A DNA stretch of 32,308 nt from Flavobacteriaceae bacterium UBA3339 (GCA_002360925.1 DERN01000009.1:1-32308), one strand, 5' to 3'; shown: positions 1-9,337, counted from the stretch's first letter. The notes: a model not told the origin generated them from the sequence alone. Numbers and translations are program-made.

Positions 1-140
1 GAAATGTAAAGGACTTTTTTTATTTATTACTTTTCTAGATTTATAAGGATACAAATTTTTAATGAAGTTTATATTTTTGATTATATATCTTTTTTCTTTT
101 AAAAAATGATATATAATTCTATTTTTGTTTAAAAAGAAAA
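1..140. other. Intergenic leader upstream of tamB
   Basis: This is a very AT-rich stretch with no reading frame I would call on either strand. It probably holds the tamB promoter and, to the left, the promoter of a gene lying outside the window on the opposite strand. I see no hairpin strong enough to be a terminator. The divergent neighbour is inference only, because none of its coding sequence is present. Confidence 0.5.
120..127 (+). promoter_or_regulatory. Putative tamB minus-7 element (TAnnTTTG)
   Basis: TATTTTTG matches the Bacteroidota minus-7 consensus TAnnTTTG exactly and lies 13 nt before the tamB start. No TTG sits 17-23 nt upstream. A second identical octamer at 72-79 means the active copy cannot be chosen by eye. 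Confidence 0.35.
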
Positions 141-3100
141 TTGTTGAAAAAGAGAATCTGGAAAATATTGAAATATATCTTCATAGTTATTGGAGGTATA
201 TTAATACTAGTTTTTGCGGCTATCTATTCGTTGCAATACCCATCTGTGCAAAATTTTGTAAAAGATAAATTAGTTAATTATCTTGAAGGAAAAATTAAAA
301 CGAAAGTTCAGCTAGATCGTATTTACGTTAATTTTCCTAATAAGATCGAAATCGAAAATCTTTATTTACAAGGTCAAGATGTTGATACTTTATTGTATGT
401 ACATGATCTAAATGTAGGTTTAAATCTTCCGAAACTCTTAAAAAACACTGCCGAATTCACTTCAATCGATTTAAATGGGTTAACTGCTAATGTGGTAAAA
501 AAAACCGATAGTACCTTTAATTTTGATTATATTATAGATGCTTTTGCTTCAAAAGAAGAAGATACCGACGAATCTAAACCGTTTTTGATTAATCTTGATA
601 AAATTCGATTACAAAAAATAAATGTTACTTATAAAGATCAAAACAGTAAAAATGATATTGCTTTAAATTTAGGTGATTTAAAAACAATTGTTCAAAAGTT
701 CGATTTAGAATCAAATACATATAAACTCGATTATATTGATGCCGACGGATTTAAATTGTTCTTTAATCAAGGGCTATTAGAGGAAGTTGCGGATAATGTT
801 GAGAAAAAAATAGATTCACTTTCAGAGCAAAAGCCTTTACAAATTGGAATAAACAAATTGAATCTTGCTAATTTTGATGTGCTTTATGATGATGAAAATT
901 CCGCTACAAAAGCAAAAGTAATTTTTAAAGAATTAAATGCTTCGATTGATAAATTAGATTTACCTAATTCAAGTTTTGAAATTGGAAACCTTTCTACAAA
1001 GGATTTATTTGCTGATGTTTTATTGACACCAAATTCAAAAGCGGATCAAAAGCTACAAGAAGTTTCTAAAAAAGAAGAAACTACTTCTTCAGAAAATAAT
1101 CCTTTAAAAGTACTTTTAAAAGAAGCTGATTTAGCAAATGTAAACGTTATTTATAATAACGGATTTGGAAAAAATACATCAAAAAGTTTTAATGCAAACC
1201 ATCTTGATATTAAAGAATTAAACGGAGAATTGAAAGATATTCGTTTGGTTGGAACTGAAGTTTCAGGAAGTTTAAAAGAGGTGAGTTTTATTGAAAACAG
1301 TGGATTTGTTTTAGAAAAGCTTTCTACTAAATTCGGATATTCTGCTAAAGAAACGTATTTAGAAGATTTATATTTAAAAACGCCTAATAGCGAACTTCAA
1401 CGAAGTTTGAAATTGAATTATGATTCAGTAGATGATTTTAGTGAAAATCTTGGAAATGTTGCTTTAGAACTTAAACTTCCAAAATCAAAAATTGGTTTTA
1501 AAGACATTTTGTGGATTACTCCTGATTTAAAAAACACAACACCTTTTAATAAATATCCAAATGCAGTTTTACACGTTTCTGCCGAAGCTAAAGGAAAAGT
1601 AAATGATTTACTGCTTCAAGAATTAAAGGTGTCAGGTTTAGATAATCTAAGTGTAAATGCGTACGGAACTATTAAAAATGCATTAGATGTTAAGAAATTA
1701 AGCTTCAATTTAAAGATTGATGAGTTTAAAGCTGGAAAGAAATTAATCGGAAATTTAGTTCCCAAAAACACGATACCGAATTCTATCGAAATTCCTGATT
1801 ATTTATCGGCAAAAGGAAGATTAAGAGGAAGTTTAGATGATATTTATACCGATTTGGTTTTAGCTTCTTCTTTTGGAAATGCTCAGATAAAAGGAACTTT
1901 TAACCAACAACGAAAAAATGCCGAACGCTATGATATTACTGCAAGTTTAGGCAAATTTGATGTTGGTAGATTGTTAAAGCAAAAAGATATTGGAATTGTT
2001 ACAGCTACAGCTAAAGTTAAAGGAACCGGATTTGATTTTAGTAAAAATAATGTTTCCATAAACGCGCATGTAAACGAGGCAACCTATAACAAATATCGTT
2101 ATCAAAACATTTCGTTAAACGGAGTTTTAAATAAAGGAAATTATACAGTTGATTTAAATTCTGACGATGAAAATGCAAAATTGGCGATTTCGGCTTCGGG
2201 TGTTTATGATGTAAATAAACCAACGATTAAAACCGAAGGAACAATCTTTAAAGTCGATTTAAATAAATTAGGTTTCAGCGAAACTCCAATGGCAATTGCA
2301 GGCCGTTTAAATGCCGATTTTAATTCTATTAATCCGGATGCGTTGAACGGAAAAATGTTATTAAAAGATTTCGCTCTTTCAAACGGAGAAGAAATCTATC
2401 CTATTTCCGAAATTTCGCTCGAAGCGGTAAGTAATGAAACGATTAACAGCATTGATTTAAAATCTCAAGTTTTCGATGTTGCTTTAACCGGAAAATATAA
2501 ATTAACACAAATCAGCAATTCGTTATTACATACTTTAAACCAATATTATCATTTCAAAAACGAAGATCAGGCTATTAAAATTGAACCTAATCAGTATTTT
2601 AATTTCCGAGCAAAGATTAAAAACGATGATTTAATCCGAAAATTTGTTCCGGATTTGACTTCATTTGCAACAATCAATTTGTACGGAGCTTACAATGTAG
2701 ATGATAAAAAAATAACGGTTTACGGAAGTATTCCCAATCTTAAATACGCAGCATATCAGTTAAACGATATCAAACTTTCGGCAGGTAACGAAAACGATCA
2801 GCTTAATTATGCGGTTACTTTAAAAGAATTGGAAAGCGAGCAGTTTATGCTTCAAAATATTGTTTTAGACGGAGCAATTGCCAACGATTTAATCGATTAT
2901 AATTTATTGATTAAGAACGATAACGATAAAGTACAGTATAAAATTGCAGGAAATGTAGCAACCGATAACGATGTTATTACTGTTAAATTAAAGCAAGACG
3001 GATTGGTTTTGAATTATGAAGATTGGAAAGTTTCGGACGATAATAGCTTGGTTAAGCATCCACAAGGTTTGGTTGCGCATAATTTAATGTTAACAAATAA

Positions 3101-5186
3101 TGGAAGTTCTATTTTTGTTACTTCGGAAAGTGATTCGCCAGAAAGTCCTTTAAATGTACAGTTTAATGATTTCGAAATTGCAACATTAACCGAAATTATC
3201 CGTAAAGACGAATTATTGGCAGAAGGAACGATAAACGGAAAAGCCGAAATAAAAGATCTTACAAAAGATTTACGATTAACAGCCGATTTAAACATAAAAG
3301 ACCTAAAGGTTTTTGGTAATGAAATAGGAACTTTAGACGCAGAAGTTGCGAATGAAACGGCAAAATTGTACAAAGCAAATGTAAAATTAAGCGGTTTTGA
3401 AAACGATCTTACTTTAGTTGGGAACTACGATTTAGAACAAAGTAAATTCAATGCCGATTTAGATATTAAAGCATTGCAAATGACAAGTATTCAAGGGTTT
3501 TCTTTAGGACAATTGCGCGATGCCAAAGGATATATTTCGGGAAAAATAAATGCCTCGGGTTCTGTTGATCAACCTAATATTTTAGGAGAGTTAAAATTTA
3601 ACGATGCGGCTTTTGGCGTAACGCAATTAAATTCTACATTCCAAAACATTAACGATAAAATCTTGTTTACCACAAAAGGAATTGAATTCGATTCATTTAA
3701 AATCAACGATACAGACGGAAACAGTTTAACATTAAACGGAGCTGTTTTAACGCAAACATATCGCGATTTTAAATTCGACCTTTCGGCAAATACACGTAAT
3801 TTCAAAATTATAAATTCGACCAAAACCGACAATCAAATATTGTACGGAACAATGGCAATTAATGCGAATTTAACTGTTAAAGGCGACTTGAATCTTCCTA
3901 AAGTAGACGGACAAATTACGGTTACCGATAAAACCGATTTTACTTTTGTAATGCCGCAATCGAGTCCGGCGTTGCAAGAACGCGAAGGAATTATTGAGTT
4001 TGTAGATCAGGATAAATGGAATCTAGAAACAACTTTAAAAGACGAAAACGAAGCTCAAAATAAAACATTAAGTGGTTTAGACGTAAACGTAAACATCGAA
4101 ATTGTAAAAGATGCCAAACTTTCGATCATTATTGATAAAGCAAACGGAGATTTTATTAAACTTCAGGGAGAAGCAGAGTTAACCGGCGGAATTGATCCTT
4201 CGGGAAAAACAACTTTGTTAGGTCGTTACGAAGTGAATGAAGGCGCTTATGAAATGTCGGTAAATGTTTTAAAACGAAAATTCGATATTCAGAAAGGAAG
4301 CTCAATAACGTGGACAGGCGAACCAATGAAAGCTACATTAGATATTACCGCAATTTACAAAACCAAAGCGGCGCCAATGGATTTAATTCAACAGCAAATA
4401 AGCGCTTTAGAGAATGCAGCCGAGCAAAATATGTTCAAACAACAAATTCCGTTTAATACGTTACTGAAACTTTCGGGCGAATTGTTGAAACCTGAAATCA
4501 AATTTGATATCGAAATAGACGGAAACAATCCAAGTATTTCTTCAAATGTAATCTCAATGACTAATGAAAAATTAGCGCAGTTGCGAACAGAAGAATCTGA
4601 AATGAATAAACAGGTTTTTGCTTTGTTGTTGTTGAATCGTTTTATTGGAGAAAATCCTTTCGAGAGCAGCACCGGAATGTCGGCAGAATCAATGGCGCGC
4701 CAAAGTGTTAGTAAATTATTGTCGCAACAATTAAACAATTTAGCGGCAGATTTAATTCATGGAGTAGAGTTGGATTTTGATTTAGAATCGAACGATGATT
4801 ATTCGACCGGAACAAAAGATACAAGAACAGATTTAAACATCGGAGTAACCAAACGATTCTTTGATGATCGTTTAAAAGTTAGTGTTGGAAGTAATTTTGG
4901 ATTGGAAGGAAATGAGCGCGAAAATGAAAAAATGACAAATATTGCAGGTAACTTCGAAGCAGAATATATGTTGTCTAAAGATGGAAGATATTTGTTAAAA
5001 GCGTACAGAAAAGATGAATATCAGGTTGCATTGCAAGGACAAGTTGTAGAAACCGGAGCTGGATTTGTAATTACAATCGATTATAATAAATTTAGAGAAA
5101 TCATCAATAGACGAAAATCGAACAGAGAGTTTAGAAGAACCCAAAGAGCTGTGCAAAATGAAGAAGTTGAAAAAGAAACTAAATAA
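141..5186 (+). CDS. tamB: Translocation and assembly module inner-membrane protein TamB
   Basis: The 1681-residue protein has one N-terminal membrane anchor (about residues 12-31), then a very long body of alternating beta-strand-like segments. Its C-terminal third, about residues 1250-1640, resembles the DUF490/TamB domain. TamB proteins span the periplasm as a hydrophobic beta-taco groove and help outer-membrane protein insertion or phospholipid transport with an Omp85 partner. That partner follows directly and overlaps by 29 nt, which argues for translational coupling. No in-frame ATG precedes the anchor: the frame opens only after a stop at 114-116, so the start must be TTG at 141 or the adjacent TTG at 144. 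The length is normal for Bacteroidota TamB, somewhat above the proteobacterial form. The lysine- and arginine-rich last 30 residues follow the TamB domain and overlap the next gene. Confidence 0.93.
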   Translation: MLKKRIWKILKYIFIVIGGILILVFAAIYSLQYPSVQNFVKDKLVNYLEGKIKTKVQLDRIYVNFPNKIEIENLYLQGQDVDTLLYVHDLNVGLNLPKLLKNTAEFTSIDLNGLTANVVKKTDSTFNFDYIIDAFASKEEDTDESKPFLINLDKIRLQKINVTYKDQNSKNDIALNLGDLKTIVQKFDLESNTYKLDYIDADGFKLFFNQGLLEEVADNVEKKIDSLSEQKPLQIGINKLNLANFDVLYDDENSATKAKVIFKELNASIDKLDLPNSSFEIGNLSTKDLFADVLLTPNSKADQKLQEVSKKEETTSSENNPLKVLLKEADLANVNVIYNNGFGKNTSKSFNANHLDIKELNGELKDIRLVGTEVSGSLKEVSFIENSGFVLEKLSTKFGYSAKETYLEDLYLKTPNSELQRSLKLNYDSVDDFSENLGNVALELKLPKSKIGFKDILWITPDLKNTTPFNKYPNAVLHVSAEAKGKVNDLLLQELKVSGLDNLSVNAYGTIKNALDVKKLSFNLKIDEFKAGKKLIGNLVPKNTIPNSIEIPDYLSAKGRLRGSLDDIYTDLVLASSFGNAQIKGTFNQQRKNAERYDITASLGKFDVGRLLKQKDIGIVTATAKVKGTGFDFSKNNVSINAHVNEATYNKYRYQNISLNGVLNKGNYTVDLNSDDENAKLAISASGVYDVNKPTIKTEGTIFKVDLNKLGFSETPMAIAGRLNADFNSINPDALNGKMLLKDFALSNGEEIYPISEISLEAVSNETINSIDLKSQVFDVALTGKYKLTQISNSLLHTLNQYYHFKNEDQAIKIEPNQYFNFRAKIKNDDLIRKFVPDLTSFATINLYGAYNVDDKKITVYGSIPNLKYAAYQLNDIKLSAGNENDQLNYAVTLKELESEQFMLQNIVLDGAIANDLIDYNLLIKNDNDKVQYKIAGNVATDNDVITVKLKQDGLVLNYEDWKVSDDNSLVKHPQGLVAHNLMLTNNGSSIFVTSESDSPESPLNVQFNDFEIATLTEIIRKDELLAEGTINGKAEIKDLTKDLRLTADLNIKDLKVFGNEIGTLDAEVANETAKLYKANVKLSGFENDLTLVGNYDLEQSKFNADLDIKALQMTSIQGFSLGQLRDAKGYISGKINASGSVDQPNILGELKFNDAAFGVTQLNSTFQNINDKILFTTKGIEFDSFKINDTDGNSLTLNGAVLTQTYRDFKFDLSANTRNFKIINSTKTDNQILYGTMAINANLTVKGDLNLPKVDGQITVTDKTDFTFVMPQSSPALQEREGIIEFVDQDKWNLETTLKDENEAQNKTLSGLDVNVNIEIVKDAKLSIIIDKANGDFIKLQGEAELTGGIDPSGKTTLLGRYEVNEGAYEMSVNVLKRKFDIQKGSSITWTGEPMKATLDITAIYKTKAAPMDLIQQQISALENAAEQNMFKQQIPFNTLLKLSGELLKPEIKFDIEIDGNNPSISSNVISMTNEKLAQLRTEESEMNKQVFALLLLNRFIGENPFESSTGMSAESMARQSVSKLLSQQLNNLAADLIHGVELDFDLESNDDYSTGTKDTRTDLNIGVTKRFFDDRLKVSVGSNFGLEGNERENEKMTNIAGNFEAEYMLSKDGRYLLKAYRKDEYQVALQGQVVETGAGFVITIDYNKFREIINRRKSNREFRRTQRAVQNEEVEKETK

Positions 5187-7488
5187 ATTGTGCTTTATTG
5201 CAGCTTTGGTAATTGTTGCGAGCTGTAGCAGTACAAAATCAGTTCCCGAAAATGATTTTCTTTACACGGGAGCTAAATTGAATATTGAAGGCGATTCGCT
5301 ATCGAAAAAGGAAAAAGAAAACCTTAAAAAGGTTTTTAGCGAATCGTTAATTCCAAAACCAAACAAAAAGTTTTTAGGTTTGCGTCCTAAATTGTATATC
5401 TATAATAGTGTTGGCGAACCTAAAAAAGACAAAGGTTTTAAATATTGGTTAAAGAATAAAGTTGGAGAAAAACCAGTTTTATTAAGCGATGTTGATATTC
5501 CGTTTAATTTAGATTTAATCGAAAACACAGGCGAAAATTTAGGATATTTTAATATTTCGGCACGATTTGATACGATTACTAAAAATAAAATGGCTTCTAT
5601 AACATATAGTGTAGAACCGCAAACCCAATACGTTATAGAAAGTGTTCATTTTCCGTCTGATTCTACGCTTATTGGAAAAGAAATTGCAAAACTATCAGAC
5701 AAATCTTTATTAAAAATAGGAAAACCTTTTAGTTTAGAAACTATTAAAAAGGAACGCGAACGAATTGATGTTTCATTAAAAGAACGTGGTTTTTATTATT
5801 TCGATCCAGGAAACATCATCGTTCAAGTCGATAGTACCGTAACAAAACATAGAGTAAATTTAAATGTAAAAGTAAAAGATGATACGCCCGAATTGGCTAA
5901 AAATCAATATACAATCGATAAGATTTACATTTATTCTGATTATAATTTAAGACGAAACCGACAAAGAACCGCTCGAATGGCTTTTGAAGAAGATCGTTTT
6001 GTTCCCGAAAATAATATCTTCATAATCGATCCGCAAAAGAAATTCAAATCTAAAATTTACGATCGTGCATTGTATTTTAAATCGGGCGATTTATATAACA
6101 GAACCAATCATAATCTAACCTTAAACCGTTTAATTAATTTAGGAACGTTTAAGTTTGTTAAAAATCAGTTTGTGTTAAGCGATTCGCTTTCCAATAAATT
6201 CGATGTATATTATTATTTAACGCCAAACGATTTTAAATCGCTTCAGTTAGAAACAATGGGAAAATCGAATTCGGCAAGTTATGTTGGTGGCGAAGCTAAA
6301 TTTAATTGGCGTCATCGAAACTTCTTTAAAGCGGCTGAATTGTTTACGGCTTCGTTATACACAGCAATAGATTTTCAGGTTGGCGGAAATAAAGAAGCCA
6401 AAAATATTTATCGAATCGGTAGTAAATTCAGCTTAGCTTGGCCAAGAATTATTGCGCCGTTTCCATTCCATTCTTCAAGTGCTTTTGTTCCAAGAACGCG
6501 AGTTGAGTTGGGATATGAATTTCAAAATAGAACGCAGCTTTATCGTTTGCATAATTTCAATGCGTCGTTTGGTTATTTATGGAAAGAAAATGCGTTGCGC
6601 GAACACGATTTAAAAATTATAGATATTACGTATGTAACTCCGGATAAAATTTTTGATGAATATCAACTTCAAATGGATGATGAAAATAATCCGAATGCCG
6701 CAGCGTTAAGAAGAGTAGTAGAGAAACAATTGATTTTTGGTCCGGTGTATTCTTATGTTTATACAAACACCATGTTACCCAAAAAGCACACGTTTTATTA
6801 TAAAGGAACTTTAGATTTATCGGCAAACCTTACCGGATTAATTATGGGCGCCAATGCCAAAAAAGACAGTATAAAATCGGTTTTAGGCGTTCCGTTTAGT
6901 CAATACGCTAAAATGGAACATGATTTTAGATATTATTTAAAGTTAGACGAAAGATCGCAAGTTGCAATGCGTTTTACGGGCGGGTTGGCTTATCCGTACG
7001 GAAATTCAGAAAAAATGCCTTTTTCTAAACAATTCTTTGTTGGCGGAAGCAACAGTGTTCGAGCGTTTCGAGCGCGTACTTTAGGACCGGGAAGTTATGA
7101 TCCAAGAGATGTTACTTCTAAGTTTTTTCACGATCAGGCTGGCGATATCAAGTTAGAAGCTAATGTAGAATATAGAACAAAAATTGCAGGATTTGTAAAC
7201 GGTGCTGTTTTTGTCGATGCCGGAAATGTTTGGTTGCTTAATGAAGATAAAGATAAACCAGGCGGGAAATTTTCGAAAGAATTTTTATCGGAAGTTGCTA
7301 TTGGTGCAGGAGTAGGATTGCGTTTTGATTTTTCTATCTTAATTTTGCGAACTGATTTTTCGATTCCGATCAGAGTTCCTTATTATGAAAAAGGAAACAG
7401 ATGGAGTTTTAATGAAATTGACTTTTCTGACAAGCGTTGGCGAAAAGATAATCTTATGTTAAATATTGCAATTGGATATCCTTTCTAA
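5158..7488 (+). CDS. tamL: TamL, lipoprotein-type TamA/Omp85 outer-membrane protein
   Basis: This 776-residue Omp85 protein is the outer-membrane half of the TAM. The first 23 residues form a lipoprotein signal, with lysine-rich n-region, hydrophobic core and lipobox VASC ending at Cys23. Classical TamA has a plain signal peptide; the lipidated Bacteroidota variant is called TamL. POTRA-like repeats occupy roughly residues 90-320 and a 16-strand barrel follows. The Omp85 loop motif reads GGSNSVRAF near residues 629-637, with Ala-Phe where many BamA proteins have Gly-Tyr. The chain ends in an aromatic (GYPF), as expected for BAM-dependent barrels. The start at 5158 lies inside tamB; it is preferred because it gives a complete lipoprotein signal. 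It could be confused with BamA, but the tamB linkage decides. Confidence 0.92.
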   Translation: MKKLKKKLNKLCFIAALVIVASCSSTKSVPENDFLYTGAKLNIEGDSLSKKEKENLKKVFSESLIPKPNKKFLGLRPKLYIYNSVGEPKKDKGFKYWLKNKVGEKPVLLSDVDIPFNLDLIENTGENLGYFNISARFDTITKNKMASITYSVEPQTQYVIESVHFPSDSTLIGKEIAKLSDKSLLKIGKPFSLETIKKERERIDVSLKERGFYYFDPGNIIVQVDSTVTKHRVNLNVKVKDDTPELAKNQYTIDKIYIYSDYNLRRNRQRTARMAFEEDRFVPENNIFIIDPQKKFKSKIYDRALYFKSGDLYNRTNHNLTLNRLINLGTFKFVKNQFVLSDSLSNKFDVYYYLTPNDFKSLQLETMGKSNSASYVGGEAKFNWRHRNFFKAAELFTASLYTAIDFQVGGNKEAKNIYRIGSKFSLAWPRIIAPFPFHSSSAFVPRTRVELGYEFQNRTQLYRLHNFNASFGYLWKENALREHDLKIIDITYVTPDKIFDEYQLQMDDENNPNAAALRRVVEKQLIFGPVYSYVYTNTMLPKKHTFYYKGTLDLSANLTGLIMGANAKKDSIKSVLGVPFSQYAKMEHDFRYYLKLDERSQVAMRFTGGLAYPYGNSEKMPFSKQFFVGGSNSVRAFRARTLGPGSYDPRDVTSKFFHDQAGDIKLEANVEYRTKIAGFVNGAVFVDAGNVWLLNEDKDKPGGKFSKEFLSEVAIGAGVGLRFDFSILILRTDFSIPIRVPYYEKGNRWSFNEIDFSDKRWRKDNLMLNIAIGYPF

Positions 7489-7514
7489 CGAACTTTAAAA
7501 GTTCTGAAATAAAT

Positions 7515-7543
7515 TTGAGAACTAATAAATTTTTGTATCTTAG
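7515..7543 (+). promoter_or_regulatory. Putative promoter of the sigma-54 response regulator
   Basis: TTG at 7515-7517 is followed after 18 nt by TATCTTAG at 7536-7543, seven of eight positions of TAnnTTTG. The predicted transcript would carry a leader of about 45 nt before the start at 7593. A weak complementary pair (GAACTT/AAGTTC, 7490-7504) just upstream has no U-tract, so I do not call it a terminator. Confidence 0.4.
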
Positions 7544-7592
7544 AAAAGATTAATAAAACTTAAAAAATCACTACTAAAAAGTAAAATATATA

Positions 7593-9020
7593 ATGAGTAA
7601 AATTTTAATTATAGAAGATGATGTGTCTTTTTGCTTAATGATGAAAACTTTTTTAACCAAGAAAGGGTTTGAAGTTTTTACCGCTTTTACTTTTAAAGAA
7701 GCCGAAGCTGTTTTAAGTGAAGAGAAAATCGATTTGGTTCTTACCGATGTGCGTCTTCCCGACAACGATGGTGTTGAAATTTTACAATATATAAAAGAAG
7801 CAGATCCTACAATTCAGGTCATTTTAATGACAGGATATACCGATATTAAAACTGCTGTAAATGTAATGAAAATGGGAGCTTACGATTATATTGCTAAGCC
7901 CATTAATTCGGATGAAATTCTACATACAATCAATAAAGCGTTAGATCATCAACAACAATTCGGAAGTTCAAAAGTTGTTGAAGCAATTTCTGAATCTAAA
8001 GAAACGCGCCCTGCTAAAAATGCTTATACGGCAAGTCATTTTATAAAAGGAAAAAGTTCAAAATCTAAAGAACTTCATGAATTTGTTAATGTAGTGGCAC
8101 CAACAAATATATCGGTTTTAATTATTGGAGATAGCGGAACTGGAAAGGAAAATATAGCGTATTCGATCCATAAATTAAGCAAAAGAGCGCATATGCCTTA
8201 CATTGCGGTTGATTGTGGAGCAATTCCAAAAGATTTAGCTGCAAGTGAGTTTTTTGGACACGTAAAAGGATCTTTCACAGGAGCAACAACAGATAAAATA
8301 GGGCATTTTGAAGCTGCAACCGGCGGAACTATTTTCTTAGATGAAGTAGGGAATTTAACTTATGATGTACAGGTTCAATTGCTTCGTGCTTTACAAGAAC
8401 GAAAAGTAAAACCTGTGGGAAGTAGTAAGGAAATCGATGTAGATATTAGAATTATTGCTGCCACAAACGAAGATTTACAGAAAGCAGTTCGTGAAGGAGA
8501 GTTTCGAGAAGATTTATATCATAGATTAAATGAATTTTCTATCCAAGCGCCACGATTAAACGAACGAGGAAAAGATATTTTAGAATTTGCTCATTTCTTT
8601 ATAGAAAAATCGAACGAAGAGTTAGAACGTAATGTGGAAGGTTTATCGGACGATGTAATTGAAATCTTTTTAAATTACGAATGGCCAGGAAATCTTCGTG
8701 AAATGCGAAATGTGATTAAAAGAGCGGTTCTATTAACAAAAGGAGAGGTAATTGAAAAACAGGTTTTACCTTCTGAAATGTTTCAGCAAAACGTTTTAAA
8801 ACCAGTTGAAGAATCTTTTTCATCATCAAACGGATTCGCTTCTCATCACTCAAACGAAGAACAAGAAGATTTAAAATTATATTCTTCTAAAAACGAAGAG
8901 CAATTGATTAAAATAGCTTTAGAAAAAGCTAAATACAATAAAACAAAAGCGGCACAAATTCTTGGAATAGACCGCAAAACTCTTTACAATAAACTAAAAC
9001 TTTATGATATTGAATTTTAG
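7593..9020 (+). CDS. Sigma-54-dependent response regulator, NtrC family
   Basis: Three domains are readable. A receiver (about 1-120) has acidic pocket Glu8-Asp9-Asp10, phospho-acceptor Asp52 and Lys102. An AAA+ ATPase (about 150-385) has Walker A GDSGTGKE at 179-186 and Walker B around Asp250-Glu251. A Fis-type helix-turn-helix lies at about 448-470. The sigma-54 contact loop is GSFTGA (226-231), with Ser in the second position of the canonical GAFTGA. The protein should hydrolyse ATP to open sigma-54 promoters after phosphorylation. No histidine kinase gene is adjacent, so it is an orphan in this window and its signal is unknown. It stands alone between its own promoter and a strong terminator. 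The family assignment is secure; the specific regulator name is not. Confidence 0.93.
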   Translation: MSKILIIEDDVSFCLMMKTFLTKKGFEVFTAFTFKEAEAVLSEEKIDLVLTDVRLPDNDGVEILQYIKEADPTIQVILMTGYTDIKTAVNVMKMGAYDYIAKPINSDEILHTINKALDHQQQFGSSKVVEAISESKETRPAKNAYTASHFIKGKSSKSKELHEFVNVVAPTNISVLIIGDSGTGKENIAYSIHKLSKRAHMPYIAVDCGAIPKDLAASEFFGHVKGSFTGATTDKIGHFEAATGGTIFLDEVGNLTYDVQVQLLRALQERKVKPVGSSKEIDVDIRIIAATNEDLQKAVREGEFREDLYHRLNEFSIQAPRLNERGKDILEFAHFFIEKSNEELERNVEGLSDDVIEIFLNYEWPGNLREMRNVIKRAVLLTKGEVIEKQVLPSEMFQQNVLKPVEESFSSSNGFASHHSNEEQEDLKLYSSKNEEQLIKIALEKAKYNKTKAAQILGIDRKTLYNKLKLYDIEF

Positions 9021-9037
9021 GATTTAAAATTCAAACT

Positions 9038-9075
9038 AAAAGTCCATTTAAGTAACTACTTAAATGGACTTTTTT
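9038..9075 (+). terminator. Intrinsic terminator after the response regulator
   Basis: A perfect 14-bp stem, AGTCCATTTAAGTA at 9041-9054 with its complement at 9057-9070, is followed directly by a T-run. It starts 20 nt after the stop codon and separates the regulator from the oxidase locus. Confidence 0.9.
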
Positions 9076-9148
9076 ATTCATTTCTAGTTGTATTTTTCTT
9101 TCTATCGACCAATATTTTATCTTTGGAAGTGTTATTTAAGATTTAATT

Positions 9149-9174
9149 TAAATAATTCTATTAAATAATTCTAT
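9149..9174. repeat. 13-bp perfect tandem duplication
   Basis: TAAATAATTCTAT occurs twice in succession, at 9149-9161 and 9162-9174, in the AT-rich region before ccoS. Two copies of such a simple sequence may be replication slippage; no function is apparent. Confidence 0.85.
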
Positions 9175-9278
9175 TATTTTTTTAATTAACTAAATTTTAA
9201 TCTTAATTTTTTGTATTTTTAAGATATTTTAACATCAAAATACCTACAGTTTTAATTCTTAAAAAAATATTAAAACAA

Positions 9279-9292
9279 CTGATATTTATCAT
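9279..9292 (+). promoter_or_regulatory. FNR/CRP-family binding site upstream of ccoS
   Basis: CTGATATTTATCAT has a perfect TGAT-N4-ATCA core (9280-9291). It departs from the FNR consensus TTGAT-N4-ATCAA only at the two outermost bases. Its centre at 9285.5 lies about 41.5 nt before the transcription start predicted from the box at 9315-9322, the class II activator position. FNR control of cbb3 oxidase genes is well established elsewhere. No regulator gene is in the window. Confidence 0.5.
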
Positions 9293-9314
9293 TTTTTAGC
9301 ACTGCTGTTAAGGG

Positions 9315-9322
9315 TAATTTTG
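9315..9322 (+). promoter_or_regulatory. ccoS minus-7 element (TAnnTTTG)
   Basis: TAATTTTG matches the Bacteroidota minus-7 consensus exactly. Transcription would begin near 9326-9328, giving a leader of about 10 nt to the ATG at 9338. No good minus-33 TTG is present, which fits an activator-dependent promoter. Confidence 0.5.
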
Positions 9323-9337
9323 AACAAAGATTTAAGT

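Larger units (their letters stand above)
9076..9337. other. Gene-free upstream region of the cbb3 locus
   Basis: About 260 nt of extremely AT-rich DNA with no plausible gene. It holds an exact TAnnTTTG octamer (TATCTTTG, 9118-9125) far from any start codon, a perfect 13-bp tandem duplication at 9149-9174, the FNR-like dyad at 9279-9292 and the ccoS minus-7 element at 9315-9322. A copper-ATPase gene (ccoI) might be expected here and is not present. Confidence 0.6.

Noticed and set aside
72..79. Second TATTTTTG as a separate tamB promoter
   Set aside because: It is one of many chance matches expected in such AT-rich DNA, and a closer copy lies at 120-127.
3014..3373. 119-codon open frame on the - strand inside tamB
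   Set aside because: It lies antisense to an unbroken, well-recognised gene and its translation has no recognisable domain or signal. Other long antisense frames in tamB, ftsH, SOD and lon were rejected on the same grounds.
141..5186. Apparent drift in base use along tamB, with more TCG and GCG codons in the second half
   Set aside because: The change is gradual, I could not quantify it, and the gene is intact and colinear; there is no sign of a recombination edge.
7490..7504. GAACTT/AAGTTC palindrome as a tamL terminator
   Set aside because: The stem is short and AT-rich and no T-run follows.
9149..9174. Tandem repeat as the start of a CRISPR array
   Set aside because: Only two short copies without spacers, and no cas genes in the window.
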